A stretch of 64,000 nt of DNA from Agroathelia rolfsii (GCA_018343915.1 JABRWF010000003.1:806001-870000), one strand, 5' to 3'. Shown: positions 34,546 through 47,323, numbered from the stretch's first letter. Translations and numbers: made by a program. The notes: generated by a model not told the origin, from the sequence alone.

Positions 34546-37192
34546 TCACCTCGACGCCCTCGGCTTAGGCGTCACAACCGGCACCTCTCTCCCTTCGATC
34601 CTACTCCTTCCCCTCTTACTCGAACCACCTGAGCACAATGGTGATGGTGGTGCCGCCGTCGGTCCAACCCAGGGATCCAAATAACTACACGTCGCAATAT
34701 TCGTCATCATTCCTACACTATCCGACGGGTTCGCCCACCCATTGCCCAAGCTAACCGTGGGCGAGGGCGAGAACGTAGGCAGCGGCATTGTGATCAGCGA
34801 CGCCGTCGGCGTGTAGCTCGGCAGGTCCGTCACCGCCCCCGCGTTCGAGAGCGTTGCCGGCGGCCATGCAAGGGAGGACGTCACCGACGCGGGGATGTTC
34901 CCAGCCCCAGCGCCGCCGGTTTGGGACGGCTGCAAGGGGCCTTCGAATGGTGAGGAGTTGCCACATGTGCCGGTGGCCGCGCGGGGGTCGGGCGGTATCC
35001 AGCCCTGTTGGAGGCCGAGCGAGTACGACCAGGCGGGGGACTCGACGACGCCGGTGACGCTTGAGTTGCCGATTTTCCAGGTCCAGAAGAACCAGTTCTG
35101 GTAAAGGAGAGAGGGAGAGGGAGATATAATCAGCATACGAACAAGGTAAAGTATATATCTGGCTTACATGCAGTGCATCCATACTAGCCAACACAAAGTT
35201 CATCGTCCCCTTCTTCATCGCCGAGTTATAGTTCTGCCAGTCCGTCCAAGGGGTACAACTCCCCTGACTCGGCCAGTCCCCACCACCCGTATAACTCCCA
35301 TCATATCTTGTCCCGAGCCCAATTCCGTTGAGCCAGAGCCCACAGTCCGTGACGGCGGCCGAGAACTCGCCCGCGATTGTCATACCAAAGTTGGCCATCG
35401 AATTGTTGATGCTTGCACCCCAGTCCCAGCATGGCGTTTGGGCGTACGTGCTGATCGCGGAGTTGGACTGGCCTCCGAAGCAGATGTACGGGTGCGTGTC
35501 GAGCGCGATGCGGTCCGCGCCGGGCATGAAGCCGCTCCATTGCGAGTCGGAAAAGAACGCGTCGTGGTAGCCGATAAAAGGGCCGTTGCCTGCGCCCGTG
35601 CCGCTGGCCTTGCGCACGACCTCGTAGGCTTGTAAATAGCTACCACGTGGAATTAATACATCAGCACATCAATCCTGCAATATCAATAGAGAATGAAGAA
35701 AACGTTTTCTTACAAGCTCGACACCTGTGATTGACCGATGATGCTTCCCTGAGGCTCGTTCAGGACCGAGAACATCGCCACGACGTCGCGGTACTCGGGT
35801 TGGCTGATGAACTCGGCCAGGATCCGGATATAGTCCAGCGTGCGCTGCGCGTTGGCGAGGCCCATGGGTCCGTTCAAGAAGTTGACCGCGCCCGTCTTGC
35901 CGGAGTGGTTCCAGACGTTCTGCGAGCCTGGTACGGCGTGCAGGTCGAGGTTGATGCGGATACCGTATTTACGTGCCCATTGGATCGCGAGGAGGAAGTA
36001 GCTGTTTATCGGGTTCAGTAAATCAACTATATAAGAAATGATTGTGTGCAAATTGTGCTTACTTCCAAGCCACCTTGGCCAAGAACGGCTCGCTGCCGCG
36101 CGTCTCGATCGCCCAGTAGCCGATTGGGATCCGCACCCAGTTTAGGCCCGCACCAGCGATCTGAGCAAAGTCCTCCTCGGTAATAAACGTCTTGTAGTGC
36201 TCCTCCAGTGCGTTGAGGTTGTTATCCGCACGCAAGTTCGTTGTCAGTGACCATTCGTCGATGGCAGGCGAGGACGAGTTGATGTAGAGCTCGTAGAGGG
36301 ACGGGACGATGAACGGCTCTGTAACGAGCCATCCGCCAAGGTTGACGCCGCGGATCGTATCGACACCGAATTGGAACGTCTGGTTCAATGGAGGGGTCCA
36401 GCTCTGGCATTGGGCAGAGTTGTTGATAGGATCTTCCTCATCGTAGTACCATGTGCCGCCAAAAGAGTTTTGATAAGTGAATGTGGTGCCAGACGAGGTT
36501 GTGACAGTGCTGCCATCACCACCAGTGACGGCGAGTTTGTTGGTCGTAGGGCTAGATCCAGAACCATTACCGGTACTGTTGCTGTTTGAGCTACCGCTGC
36601 CAGGAGATGCGTTATCGTTGGTGGCGTTCCCATGCTTGTGCGTCGTGAGAGAGACTGGGACAGCAATAATGATGATCAAGGCAGCCAGGGCAGCCAAGCC
36701 AAGCAGGAGTTTTCGTCGTGTTGACCAGCCAGCCAGACGGGCACGTGCGTTCAGAGGGCCGGCATTTTGTTTCTCTTCCAGGTCATGGGCATGGTCTGTG
36801 GGCAGCGTGGGCAGTACAGCATCGTTGGCGCCGTCCTTCAGGTTAGGCGCTTGTGAGTCGCGAGGATCGTCACGATAGCTCAGTTTATTGAGTGCATGGA
36901 GTGAACCGTCATAGTCGGATCCTATGTGCGAGCCAGGCAGAGTGCCATGGTCTGAGGCATACGAGATGCGGTTACCGTCTGCGTTGAGGGCAGCACCCAG
37001 AAAGCGCGGCTGGGTACCAGCAAGAGGAAAGTCCGTCATAACGTTGTCGCTGGTGGAGGGTTCGGTAGGCAGCTGAGACACGGAATGAGAATGAGAATTG
37101 TCACTGTCGATTGGCAGAGAGCTGCTGCCAGTATCGTCATGGTCATGCTCGTTTGTGGGCTGCAAGGAGTCGTGTTCGACACTTTGAGACAT
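34546..37192 (-). CDS. GH5 (subfamily 9-like) exo-beta-1,3-glucanase, type II membrane anchored, paralog B
   Basis: Inverted paralog of gene A with the same exon plan: 37192-36063, 36001-35714, 35639-35168, 35097-34546, summing to 813 residues. Same layout: acidic Ser/His-rich cytoplasmic tail, RRK-preceded transmembrane helix (LLLGLAALAALIIIIAVPVS), Ser/Asn/Gly stalk, catalytic barrel with IRGVNLGGWLVTEPF, acid/base Glu in VLNEP and nucleophile Glu in IAGEFS. The barrel is strongly conserved between A and B, while the cytoplasmic tail and stalk differ by many substitutions and small indels. Both look functional. The coding introns are in identical positions and phases. Small length changes (3-nt differences in exons 3 and 4) keep frame. 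Confidence 0.94.
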
Positions 37193-37520
37193 GACCGCAA
37201 GCCAGGTACGGAGCGGGGAGACCTGAATGACGGATGATGTGAGTCAGAAGCAGTGTGCTATATCAATGAATGAAGACGTACAAGTAGAAATCCTCTAGAC
37301 AGGGGAAGGAGGGAAGAAGCCTGAGTACGCTGGCAGCGATAGGGGCAGCTGCAGCAGCGTTTTTGTGTCGTCGTCTTCGGAGAGAAAACGAGAGGAAAAA
37401 GAGGTGAGTTGCGGACTGCTATGGCCGCTCCGAGAGATCAGGGGCAACCCCAGCCATGGTGAGACCTAGCAGCTTGGCATCCCCGGATTCCCCTCGTGTT
37501 TACCTCGGTAATCCAACATT
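37193..37520 (-). promoter_or_regulatory. Promoter and 5'UTR of GH5 gene B, with 5'UTR intron
   Basis: Mirror of the gene A upstream region. It holds GAGGGGAATCCGGGGATGCC (minus, about 37496-37477), GCTGGGGTT, ACGCTGCTGCAGC, GCCAGCGTACTC, TGTCTAGAGGA and TCCGTACCTGGCTTG, in the same order. The matching 5'UTR intron is 37281-37223 on the minus strand (GTACGT...CAG). Confidence 0.6.
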
Positions 37521-38965
37521 TTTCATTCCTGGATCATGAACCAGACATGCATCATTCCACGCATGCGCATGATTCTTGCTGGCAATCGGGTTGCAATCCG
37601 AAAAACAAGTCTGGTCACGGGGCAGCGCCTAGTGCCATTAGCCCTTGACACTAAATAATGGAAAACATGATTAAGAAGGGATCTCAATACTACAACAGCA
37701 TTATATGGCCTTCCAGAAATTGGGAGGGATGCCAGTGCCCAGTGCCAGTGCCAGTGCCAGTGCCAGTGCCAGTGAGTAGTAGGGAATGAGAGAAGCCACC
37801 GCCGGTCGGCTATGTCATCACATCATCACATGAGCAAATGTATCAATCCCGTCATGGTCACATGACACTTCGATCGTTCCGAGTCTTCCGCCCCAACCCG
37901 TCCTGCCCGTCGAATATAAGTAATATCAAGGATACCCTACCTCGGAAATGGGCTTGCTCAGAGCTATAATGGAATAAATGCGCGGTGGCCTCGAAAACCA
38001 CAATATCGCTCGAATCAGAGTCCGGCTCGACGATTCGAACCGACCTTCGCCTGCGCTCAATCAGCGCACGAAACAGGAAGAAATCAGAAAAAGAAGGTGC
38101 ATTTTGAGCTCAAACGGAACCCAACTTTTAATCCTTAGCGTTCTTAACTATTGATAGCCCCCCGGCCAGTGATACACTGTGAAAGACTGAAAGTATCAAA
38201 AGGAGAAATACTACATATCCGATTGATACAAAACTCTAGTCATGAAGTGGACACTCAGTCAAGTTTCTTCATGTGTTGCCCAACACCCATTCCGCTGGTT
38301 AAAGATCAAACCCCACATAGTAGGGTTCCCAGATCCTGGCTGATGCTACCTACGATCACTGGATTAGCACGAGAAATTGGGAACCAGGCGTAGAGTCCAA
38401 AACGATGTGGAATCATTGCTCTGAACAGTTCTGAATTTTGGTATTGAGCTCTGCTTCCAATAGATTTCGCCCTAGTCCGTGGTACAATAGTATCGCTGCC
38501 ACACGATATATTCTAAAGTCATGGTCCACTGGCACGAGACCTAGGATGATATAAGCAAATCTTCCCCTTTTTACCACCCATATTCACAAATCAGATGGTT
38601 TCCTATATCCATCTACGATTATATCAGATGTCGCTAATTTCCCTTTTCGATTTCTACGAATCTAAGCATAGTACATAGTACTGTTTATTTAAATTGGAGA
38701 CATCATTTAATCTAGCATCTAAAAGTCGGAGATAAATCATATGCGCTTGAATAGCGAGAAAAAATTGATAATGGTACCCAAATGAATGAGCGCGATGAGC
38801 TTCATGATTAAAATCTCAGTGCAGAGTGCACGCGGAGTAATTACGAGTACGCGCTTGTGGCTGAAGAAGAATTGGCGCCACCGGCGCGGCGCCGTTGAGA
38901 CCTTCTCTCTCAAGCCGGTCTTAATATCATTGTATCATACTCATCTAACTGCTATCTCTTGTACA
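37521..38965. other. Intergenic between divergent GH5-B and CTF18
   Basis: Contains the GCCAGT minisatellite (37731-37774). No supportable gene: the frame at 38151-38393 lacks motifs. The CTF18 start is set at 38966. Confidence 0.5.
37731..37774. repeat. GCCAGT minisatellite
   Basis: About seven 6-bp units, one with an extra C, followed by diverged sequence. Non-coding. Confidence 0.9.
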
Positions 38966-41900
38966 ATGTCAAATTCCTTCGGCTCCCCTACTGACGGTCT
39001 GCTTTCGACGTTAACCGCGCCGAACATCCCTCCCAAAGACAATACTGACCAGCGCTGGCTCTTTAATCCGAATCAACCTCAAGACTCTCAATCTTCCACC
39101 GCTACTCTCGTTAATACGGGTACTTCGCCCATCTTACTTTAGCAAAGAAAATCAAATTTCAATATAACGGGATCGTATAAAACAGAATCATCAAATGAAA
39201 CACAAGCATCATCCTTTGGCTCCTCACTTGGCCTTTTGTCGACATCCAGTACCACTGTTCCATCAACATCTGGGGGTGTAGATGCACTTGCCGCTTCTAT
39301 AGAATCTCAGTTCGGAAAACCATCTCATTTGCTCCAGGGTAGAGAGGACCCCGAAAACCTACAAGAAGGTCTATCATTTGGTGCACCGACCAACGAGCCG
39401 CTCTCTTCAGGATTTGATTCTCATGGTGAGCATTCCGGATACTTGAATTATACATGTTATGCTCAGCTATCGGACACTAGATCCTTTCACCAGTGCTTCA
39501 CAAGGTGAGCTTGCTCCTCCCTTGGTCATAAGCCTGACGTACTCAACATTCCAACATTAGATGAAGACTTACCAGATCCCGCCGACATCTTCCAAAACTA
39601 CGTCCCGCGTCATCGGGAAACAACATCTGTTGCTGCTGAGCCTGACACGAGGGGATTAAATACCGAATCAAGACGGAGCAGGCCGCCTGGTACATTCGAA
39701 CGCATGCCTGTCCGTGCTACCACCTATGATGGACGGTCTCTTCTCATCAAACGTTGGAGCCGTGTTGCAACTTCGCCGGTGAGTAATGCTCAACAATATA
39801 TCCTTCCTCAGAACATTTACCATAATATTATCATCGTTGAAAGCAGCAGCATCAGCCACATAGTCGTGATTCCTCAAAGATGGCAAATTTGCTTCATGTG
39901 CCCATACATCGTCTCATGGAGGATCTATCAGTCGCTGCTGCCTCCGAGCTCTTAGACCCGTATGTATCCTCGTTTCTTCACCCCTACATCGGATAAACTT
40001 ATTTTTATTTTTATTTACTACCCCTTCTAGTCCCTCTGCACTCTCATCTCTCAGCCTCGACCCGGACAAGGAACAAAACATTTCTAACAAGTCACGAGCT
40101 ATAGAAGAGACGTTATGGGTGGACCGCTACCGCCCTCGTCAATTTACAGACCTGCTCGGCAACGAGCGCGTGGCACGCGAGACGCTGGCGTGGGTCAAGC
40201 ACTGGGATTGGTGTGTGTTTGGGCGTAATGGTAGAGGGAAGACGGCTGCTGGTGGTGGTGATACTGGTGCTAGCGCGATGGCAAATCGCAAGCGGACGCG
40301 GGAGGGCGAGGTGAATAATGACCAGAATGTACCCAAGGATGAGTTCCGGAGGCCCAGGGAGAAGGTGGGTTTAGAAAATCTTTGGTCAAGAAATGAATGG
40401 GGATATGATATGCTCATCGGTTTTGCCTTGAAGATTCTCTTGCTCTCAGGTCCTCCGGGGCTAGGGAAGACGACTATGGCCCATGTGATAGCTAAACAGG
40501 CAGGATATGATGTACTAGAGATCAACGCTAGGTTCTATTGATTCTATCCCACGTCAAACATGGAACTTACCAACGAGTCCATCTGCGGACAGTGATGCGC
40601 GCTCGGCACAGATCATTGATGATCGTATTCAGCCGGCTTTGGAGTCCGGATCTGCTATCGGTAGCTCGAGACCGGTGCTCATAGTTATTGACGAAATCGA
40701 TGGTGCAACAGGAGGAAGCGATAATGTGCGTCGCGAATCAAGCTTTTTGTTAATTTTTTTATTTTATTGAACATGCCATTGCCTCAAGTAGTCCAGTGGA
40801 TTTATCATCCGGTTATTGCAGCTCATACAGGACAAACCTCAAAAGAAAGGTACACATCTTATCTACGAAAGTCGCGGCCTTGAAGATTCTCAGCCCTCTA
40901 TTCTTCCCCATAAAATGATGCAGGCCAACGATCTTCAAAATCCAAAGCCCCATCATCACGACCACTACTAAGACCAATCATCTGCATCTGCAACGACCCG
41001 TACGCTGCCTCGCTAGCAAAACTGCGTCCGCTGGCTTTCCACCTTCGTTTTGCTCGACCTGCCGACGTGCAAACTGTGCGCAGGCTGAAGGAGGTGTGCG
41101 AGACGGAGCGGATGGCGGTTGAAGGACGTGCGTTAAGTGTACTCGTCGGCGCGGCTAGGGGTGATTTGAGAGGATGCTTGAACACACTTCAGGTAGGCTC
41201 CCGCATTATATTCTTCCTGCGTGTTTTTTTTTTTTTTTTTTTTAAAAAAACTTCTTTCTTAGTTCATTAAAGCGCGTAGTGAGACTGTCACGGAATCGAT
41301 AGTACGTGCAGCCACGGTAGGAATGAAGGAAGCAGAAACATCGGTACTGTCGGTCCTCAATAGCCTATTTGCGCCCATTCCAAAAAGCAAGGTGAAAGAG
41401 CTTGGGTTGACGGAGGAAGAAGAGGCGCGATATACCGGTCGTCTGGCACATCAGATTGAGAGTAGTGACCAAATCACGAAGATCGCCACAGGTACCGTTA
41501 TAAGATTTCCTTGCTACCACAGGGGTGAAGACATGATTTGGAGAAACCAACATGCCTTCTTTTATTGATTAGGTTGCTTTGCGCACTATCCAAACCTACA
41601 AAAACATGACACGACACTAAAACGGTATAACAAGGCGATGCATTGGCTGCTGACGCATGATACATTCTCATCAGCGATGTACAACGCGGGTGAATATGCT
41701 TTGGGGCCATATCTCCCCTTCAGCCTCGTAGCGTTCTTCTCCCTATTTCAGGAACGAGGAGGGCCCAAGGTGGAGCGTGATCAAGCAGACTGGGAGGTAT
41801 GTCAAATTTTCTTCAATGTCTGTCGATTATGTCTGAAATATTTATACAATAATAGAACCACCTGGCAACAAAAACGAACGAGGAGATATACAAGAATCTT

Positions 41901-42910
41901 GCCAAGTGTATGCATGCCGCGAGCGCACGACATGCAGGCGCGTACAGGCACCTGGCAAGCGAGCATGTTATGCAACTCGAACTGGCCCCCCTGCTGAATC
42001 GGATTATTTCGCCTCCTCTCCGCCCCGTAAGCGGTTACGAATATCCTGGTGTGCGCAAGATATTTAATTTTTATTGATACCACTTTTTCGATAGGTGAAC
42101 AAACAAGTCATTCGCCCTGGCGAACGCGCGCTGCTGACAAGGGTGGTGGATCTCATGGCAAGCTTGGAGCTTCGCTTTATACAAGAGAAGGCCGAGGATG
42201 GGCAGTTGGTGTACAGACTTGACCCGTATGTGTCCTATTACTTCCCGAAAGTCTCTGAGAATTTCATACGTCAGTCATGGAACTGTGTAGACCCATCGAC
42301 GTGTTTGTGACATATGATGGAAAACGTGCGTCAGATATCAGTGTGTCTCGATACGCTGTTCGGCATTTAATTGCTGAAGAGGTCTGTGTATCCGTCTTAT
42401 CTTCTCGATCCATACTTCATATTCTCATACCTACCGACGGACAGATTGACGCTCGGATCGCCCGGCATCATTCTGAGGTCGTGGAATCAAGCAAAAATCA
42501 TGCCAGGCGTCATTTGCTGTCTCAAGGGTAAGGCTACCATTTCGATCAAGTCATGTCATTGTCATCGACGCTCGCTCAATCCGATTTGGAACAAATCATC
42601 TATCCCCGGCAGTGCCACCACGGAAGATGCGACTCCGGCCAACAAAAAAGCCAAAGTAGACGTTGCGGATCGTGTAAGTCAAACGACAAATGCTCATTCC
42701 GCTCATCCAGCCTCATTTTGAATCTGAAAACAGCCTCCAGTGGATTTCTTCGGTCGTCCCATTGTGACGAAACCCAAGAGCAGTAGCACTAAAGGCGAAA
42801 TCATCTCCAAGGCGACTGATGCACCGCTGCCATTCAAGGTCAAGTATAGATTCGCCGAGGGTAATTCGGCGGCGGTGAGAAGGAATACAAAGATGAGCAG
42901 TTTCTTATAA
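38966..42910 (+). CDS. CTF18: Ctf18, large subunit of the alternative clamp loader (Ctf18-RFC)
   Basis: Loads/unloads PCNA with Rfc2-5, Dcc1 and Ctf8 and supports sister-chromatid cohesion. Exons: 38966-39119, 39186-39425, 39481-39504, 39561-39778, 39844-39959, 40031-40364, 40434-40531, 40593-40725, 40792-40849, 40924-41192, 41263-41491, 41573-41796, 41856-42026, 42095-42225, 42291-42381, 42445-42527, 42613-42673, 42734-42910; total 936 residues. Seen: RFC box WVDRYRPRQFTDLLGNE, Walker A SGPPGLGKTT, EINASDARS, Walker B VLIVIDEIDG, the ICICNDPYA sensor region, RGDLRGCLNTLQF. The C-terminus has the conserved PVDFFGRP and FKVKYRFAEGNSAAVRR motif that in yeast contacts Dcc1/Ctf8. The 24-nt exon 39481-39504 keeps phase whether used or skipped. 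The last five exons were partly copied downstream (45655-46383). Confidence 0.95.
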
Positions 42911-43857
42911 TAGATCATTATGGTAAAGTCGACGCTATCATTCTTTACTTATGTTGTCCTTTCTGATAATTCAACAGCATTTGTATCTATAGGAGTTTAT
43001 TATTAGTTGTTATGCAGCTGTTTCAAGGCAACGTACCCTGCTTCTGGATCAACAGACTTGGAGAATGGGGTGGTTATTTGTCGGGTAGTGGCGTGATTGA
43101 CTGGTACATTAGGTGTTGGTGCTACTCGATTAGTTGTGGTGCTCAAAGCCGCCATTCGTTCAGAAGCAAGGTGCATAGCCATCAGCGATCGTTTTAAATC
43201 AAGGCTAACAAGGGTACAGAAAACCGGCTTGATCTTGTATATTGCATCTTCACAGGTGCTGATTTAACAATAGCAACGCAGAAACAGACACAGCAGACAT
43301 TTCCAATTAATTTAAGCTGTGCTACATCTCGTTGCCGTGACGGACATAGTCAGTGTGTGGTGATCAGTGATTTATGACTGCCAATGGTCGGCTATCGACT
43401 ATGCGAATCCTTCGATTTTGTCCTGTGAAGATTCACGGCTGATGATCGCAGCGGAAGATTAACTAAGCAGAAGAAACCAATGGATTTATTTCATGAGATA
43501 ATGGAACCCAAGTACTAGTGAATTACTGGAATTGAAGCCGCAATGTAAGTCCCAAATACTGCAAATCAGATTCATACCTTTTCAGTTATGTGGAATTTCT
43601 TCTATTCATTTTTGAGTTCCAGGCATATAAAGAAGAATAAATGTGTCCTGATGGGCTGATTGACATGATGAGCCTAATCACGACTGCAATTGGATCCAAT
43701 GACTAGTGCGGTGCAGGCCAACAAATTAGGTGTGCTCATATGGCCTCAGCATCGCTTAAATTATCGCCATGTTTCTCGGTCTATTACTCTACTGCTTTCA
43801 CCTAACTTTACTTCGAGCTCCTTTCCCTACCTTGTTCAAGAGATTCCGTCCTCATCT
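42911..43857. other. Spacer between CTF18 and DUF6533-A
   Basis: Part of the tandem unit; its counterpart is 46384-47323. No gene seen. Confidence 0.5.
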
Positions 43858-45541
43858 ATGGATTTATGGCAGGACACCCGGGATGCGTGAGCACTACTAC
43901 CATATCATTTTCAATGCTCAAATGGCTGAGCCCTATCTGCAGGACAACTCGTGACTATCTGATCCTTATACCTATGGGTACATGCCGGTTTTTATTGCTG
44001 TCTTCCAATCACAGGCCAAACAGCAAACTTGCTGAAAATATGAAATGTTTTGATCTCTAGTGATGTTGTTCTATGATTATCTCCTTACGCTCTCTCTGGA
44101 AGTGGAACGCGTCTGGAAACATCCACGATCACTGTCGTCTATCGGGTTTCTTGTGACGAGATACTATTCTTTATGTTCAAATTGCATTCTCACGATACTC
44201 AACTTTACCCCATTGCCTCCCGATGTGAGTACTCCAGCTATGTTTATGCATCTGTCGCAACTTAATTCCAATATCAGAGGTGATTTGTTGTCTATCCATC
44301 TATCTCGGTCAAGGAGAGTATGTATTTACGTTTTAGGCTTGCAGTTGTGCGATATACACCTCTGCCCGGCAAATAAATATCGTCTTCAGTCAGATTTTCG
44401 TCTCATGTACGTGTTCTCTAGATGAGTACTTTTTTTATTCAACAGAGTCACTTATCTTAATTTGAAGTGCTATTTATATTACGCATCTATGCTATGTATG
44501 GACGTAGTAAACGCATCCTTGTACTTTTATTCGGTGTCGGATTCACGTTTCTGGGGATTACAGGTGTACGATACCTTTGATTTCTAACCCTATTGTGATT
44601 AACGAATTTTCAGTGGTCAGTAACAGGCCACGGGGACCCTGGCTCCCAAAATCTCACACCCGAATGCAATGATAACATGTCTGAAGCCACGTAAGGCTTT
44701 TCTTATACATAACCTACATGGCGGCATCTAATATCTTCAAAAGTGGTATTCGTATAGCGGTCCCTTGGGAAGCCCTACTTCTATACGAATCCATGATGTT
44801 TGCTCTCACGATTAATGCGACTATGAGTGCAAACTCCTATGGCAAAGGTGTAAGAGCAATTCGACAGGAAACGGCACTAATGCACATCATACGAAGAGAT
44901 GGTGAGCTTTGGAAAAGTCAAGTGGAACAATGAGTCAAATATATTAATTCCTACATAAAAAAATCTCAGGAGCAATCTACTATGCGTGCGTCCTTCATGA
45001 GCTCCGGGTATACACCGAGATAAACATATTTTGCGATCACTAGGACTATATTTTTTGCAAACCTATCAAATATACTCACATTTTATGTACGTGACTCCAT
45101 TTGCTTTATTTGCTTGGACCAAAACCCGACCTGGAAATAATAATAATAATAATAAATATATTTAGCTGGCTCCTGTAAGACGCCTAAAATCACAACATCT
45201 TTCGTTGTCACTCTGATGCAAGCGCTTCTCTTAGTCATTTCTGAAAGGATCATTGTCCACATTCTCTAGCAAGTACGCTATTTGCTCCCTTGAGGAATGA
45301 ATGATCTGAAACTTAACAACATATGTGTAGTCTTTCTGTAGTTCTTATTTCCAGGCTCGTGCTCAATCCACATGATGCCGATTCACGATCCCAAAAATGG
45401 CCGATGACTACAGCAATGGAAATGGCCGGTGATAATGTGCTATTCACGACTAATTTAGGTTTAGATGGAGACATAAACCCTTCAATTGCATCATACCATA
45501 CTACGCCACAGGACTATTGGGAGGCAAGGAGACGAGACTAA
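43858..45541 (+). CDS. DUF6533-domain multi-pass membrane protein, copy A
   Basis: Twelve short exons: 43858-43886, 43943-43977, 44061-44224, 44280-44317, 44345-44406, 44468-44565, 44614-44690, 44744-44901, 44970-44985, 45044-45086, 45166-45203, 45331-45541; 322 residues. DUF6533 hallmarks: YDYLLTLSLEVERVWKHPRS, VTRYYSL, ILRIYAMYGRSKRIL, a single Cys after W..TG, PWEALLLYESMMFALTI, IIRRDGAIYYAT, NLSNILTFY, ISRLVLNPHD. The family consists of basidiomycete membrane proteins with about seven helices and unknown function. Compared with copy B it stops about 22 codons earlier (TAA at 45539-45541 where B has GAA), and its exon 11 uses a different donor (adds four codons). It may therefore be less constrained than B. 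The exon 11 boundary is the least certain. Confidence 0.8.
45136..45154. repeat. (ATA)n microsatellite inside DUF6533-A intron
   Basis: Six AAT/TAA units in the intron before exon 11; absent from the same intron of copy B. Confidence 0.8.
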
Positions 45542-45654
45542 GATTGGTGGCGGCGCAAAGATGAATAGAAACTCAAATTAGAAGATACAAGGAAATGGAA
45601 GAAATTGTTGTGATAAATAAACGATTAAAGCAGATACCCTAACTCGGATTAGCA

Positions 45655-46383
45655 CCTCTGCTCAATCGGATTATTTTGCCTCCTCTTCGTCCTGTAAGTG
45701 CCAGTAGTTGCGAGTGCCCTGGTGTACGAAAGAGAGTCGCTTTTATTTATACGATTTTTTTCTCTATAAATGCACAAGCGAGCATTGATTCTGGTGAACG
45801 TGCTCTGCTTAAGAGTGAAGGATTTCATGGCTGGCTTGGAACTTCTCTTTGTGCAAAAGAAGGCTAAAGATCAGCAGTTGATGCGCATACTTGACCCGTA
45901 CTTGTACTGTTGCTTTCCAAATAGCTCTAAGGATCTCATATGCCAGCCATGAATTTGTATAGACCTCTTGACATGTTTGCAACATATGTACGTCAGATAT
46001 GGATGCTTTCTGCCGAAGGAGGCACGACACTGGCGTAAAGTGGTGTCTTTGGTGTGCGGATCAGGGCTGGTGGCTGGCGGTGCCCCTCTCTTCAAGTTCC
46101 GCACCACCAGCGTCTATTGCTGGTCTTCACTTTTCGGAGTTCTCTACCGTGGACTCGAACAAATAAGCGCATAGAAGACCTATGGTGCGCCACTGGCGGT
46201 TGTCCTGCCATTACCACCGCCGCCCTTGCCACTGAAATCCAAGAGTAGTAACATCAAAGATGAAATTATCCCCAAGGCAACTGATGTAGCATTGCCATTC
46301 AAGGTCAAGTATAGATTCGCTGAGGGTAACTCGGCGCCCATGAGAAGGAATACGAAGATGAGCGGTTTCTCGTCATGGTGAAG
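45655..46383 (+). pseudogene. CTF18 3'-end fragment
   Basis: Aligns with CTF18 from the end of exon 13 (CTGCTCAATCGGATTATTT) through exon 14 (GGCTTGGAACTTC, CTTGACCCG), part of exon 15, and the last exon (CATTCAAGGTCAAGTATAGA, GAAGGAATACGAAGATGAGC). Exons 16-17 are missing or unrecognisable. Substitutions and indels break the frame and the terminal Leu-stop is changed. Non-functional by-product of the duplication. Confidence 0.9.
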
Positions 46384-47323
46384 TCGATGTCATCATTTTT
46401 ATGGAGAGAGGGGACATTGTCCTTTCTGATCGTTTGACAGCATTTGTATCCATGAGAATTTATTATCAATTATCGATATAACTGATTTAAACCAATGTCC
46501 CCAAACCATGGATTGCTAGTGACAGACTTGGAGAACGTGCTAATCATTCGTTAGGTAGTGGCTTGATTGACTGGCGTACCGGGTGTTGGTGCTACTGAAT
46601 TAGCTGTGGAGCTCAGAGTTGCCATGCTTCATGATGCATTTAAAAGCAAGGTGCCCAATCGCGGTAAACCAAGTCTATTTAAAGTTATAAAGGCAAAGAA
46701 AACCAGCTTGGTCTTGTTAATCGCATTCTCACAGGCGCTATTTAAGCAATATCAGTGTAAAAACAAACACAGTTGATGTTTTCAACTAATTCAAGTTGTG
46801 TCATATCTTGTTACTATGATTTATGGACGTACCCCGTGCATAGTGATCAATAATTCACGAATATCACTGCCTGGTCATCATCAGCAAATCCTATGCAAAT
46901 CACCGGATTTTTTTTCACTGTAAGAACTCACTAATGATCTTCGTAGGGTAGGATTAAATGTGCAGAGGAAACCAATGGATACAGTTCATGAGAAGATTGA
47001 ACCGTATCAGTGAATTACCGGCGTTGAACATACAAGTCCAAATACTGCAAATCAGGTCGCGTACCTTCCCACACATGTGGAAGAACCGACGTGACGTGAC
47101 AGGCTGATTGATTGTCATGATGGGCCTGATCACGATTGCAATTGGACAGTCGATACAATGACTAGTGCGGTGCACACCAGCACATCAGCACACCAAACCC
47201 GCTCACATGGCTCAGCATCGCTTAAATTACCACCTGGTTTTCCCGCCCCGTCGCTCTACTACCTTCACCTAACTTCATTTGGAGCTCCTTTCACACCTTG
47301 CTCAAGAGGCCCGGTCCTCGCCC
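46384..47323. other. Spacer between CTF18 fragment and DUF6533-B
   Basis: Counterpart of 42911-43857; promoter of copy B. No gene seen. Confidence 0.5.

Larger units (their letters stand above)
19885..37520. repeat. Inverted paralog pair: two GH5 genes with promoters, about 11.7 kb apart
   Basis: Arm 1 is 19885-22879 (plus) and arm 2 is 37520-34546 (minus). The arms match over promoter blocks, 5'UTR intron, all four coding exons, and the three coding introns in position and phase. Exons 2, 3 and 4 are 288/469/549 nt in A and 288/472/552 nt in B. The genes converge on the intervening F-box, TPR remnant, S9, HIS3 and MSS51 loci. The arms are diverged enough to be an old duplication. Confidence 0.85.

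Noticed and set aside
37731..37774. Regular 6-bp repeats considered as a CRISPR-like or protein-binding array
   Set aside because: Units are contiguous without spacers in a eukaryotic genome; a simple minisatellite explains them.
37981..38090. tRNA-like stretch on the minus strand (contains GGTTCGAATC)
   Set aside because: The T-loop-like sequence is flanked by non-pairing stems and no consistent D-arm, anticodon arm or acceptor stem can be drawn.
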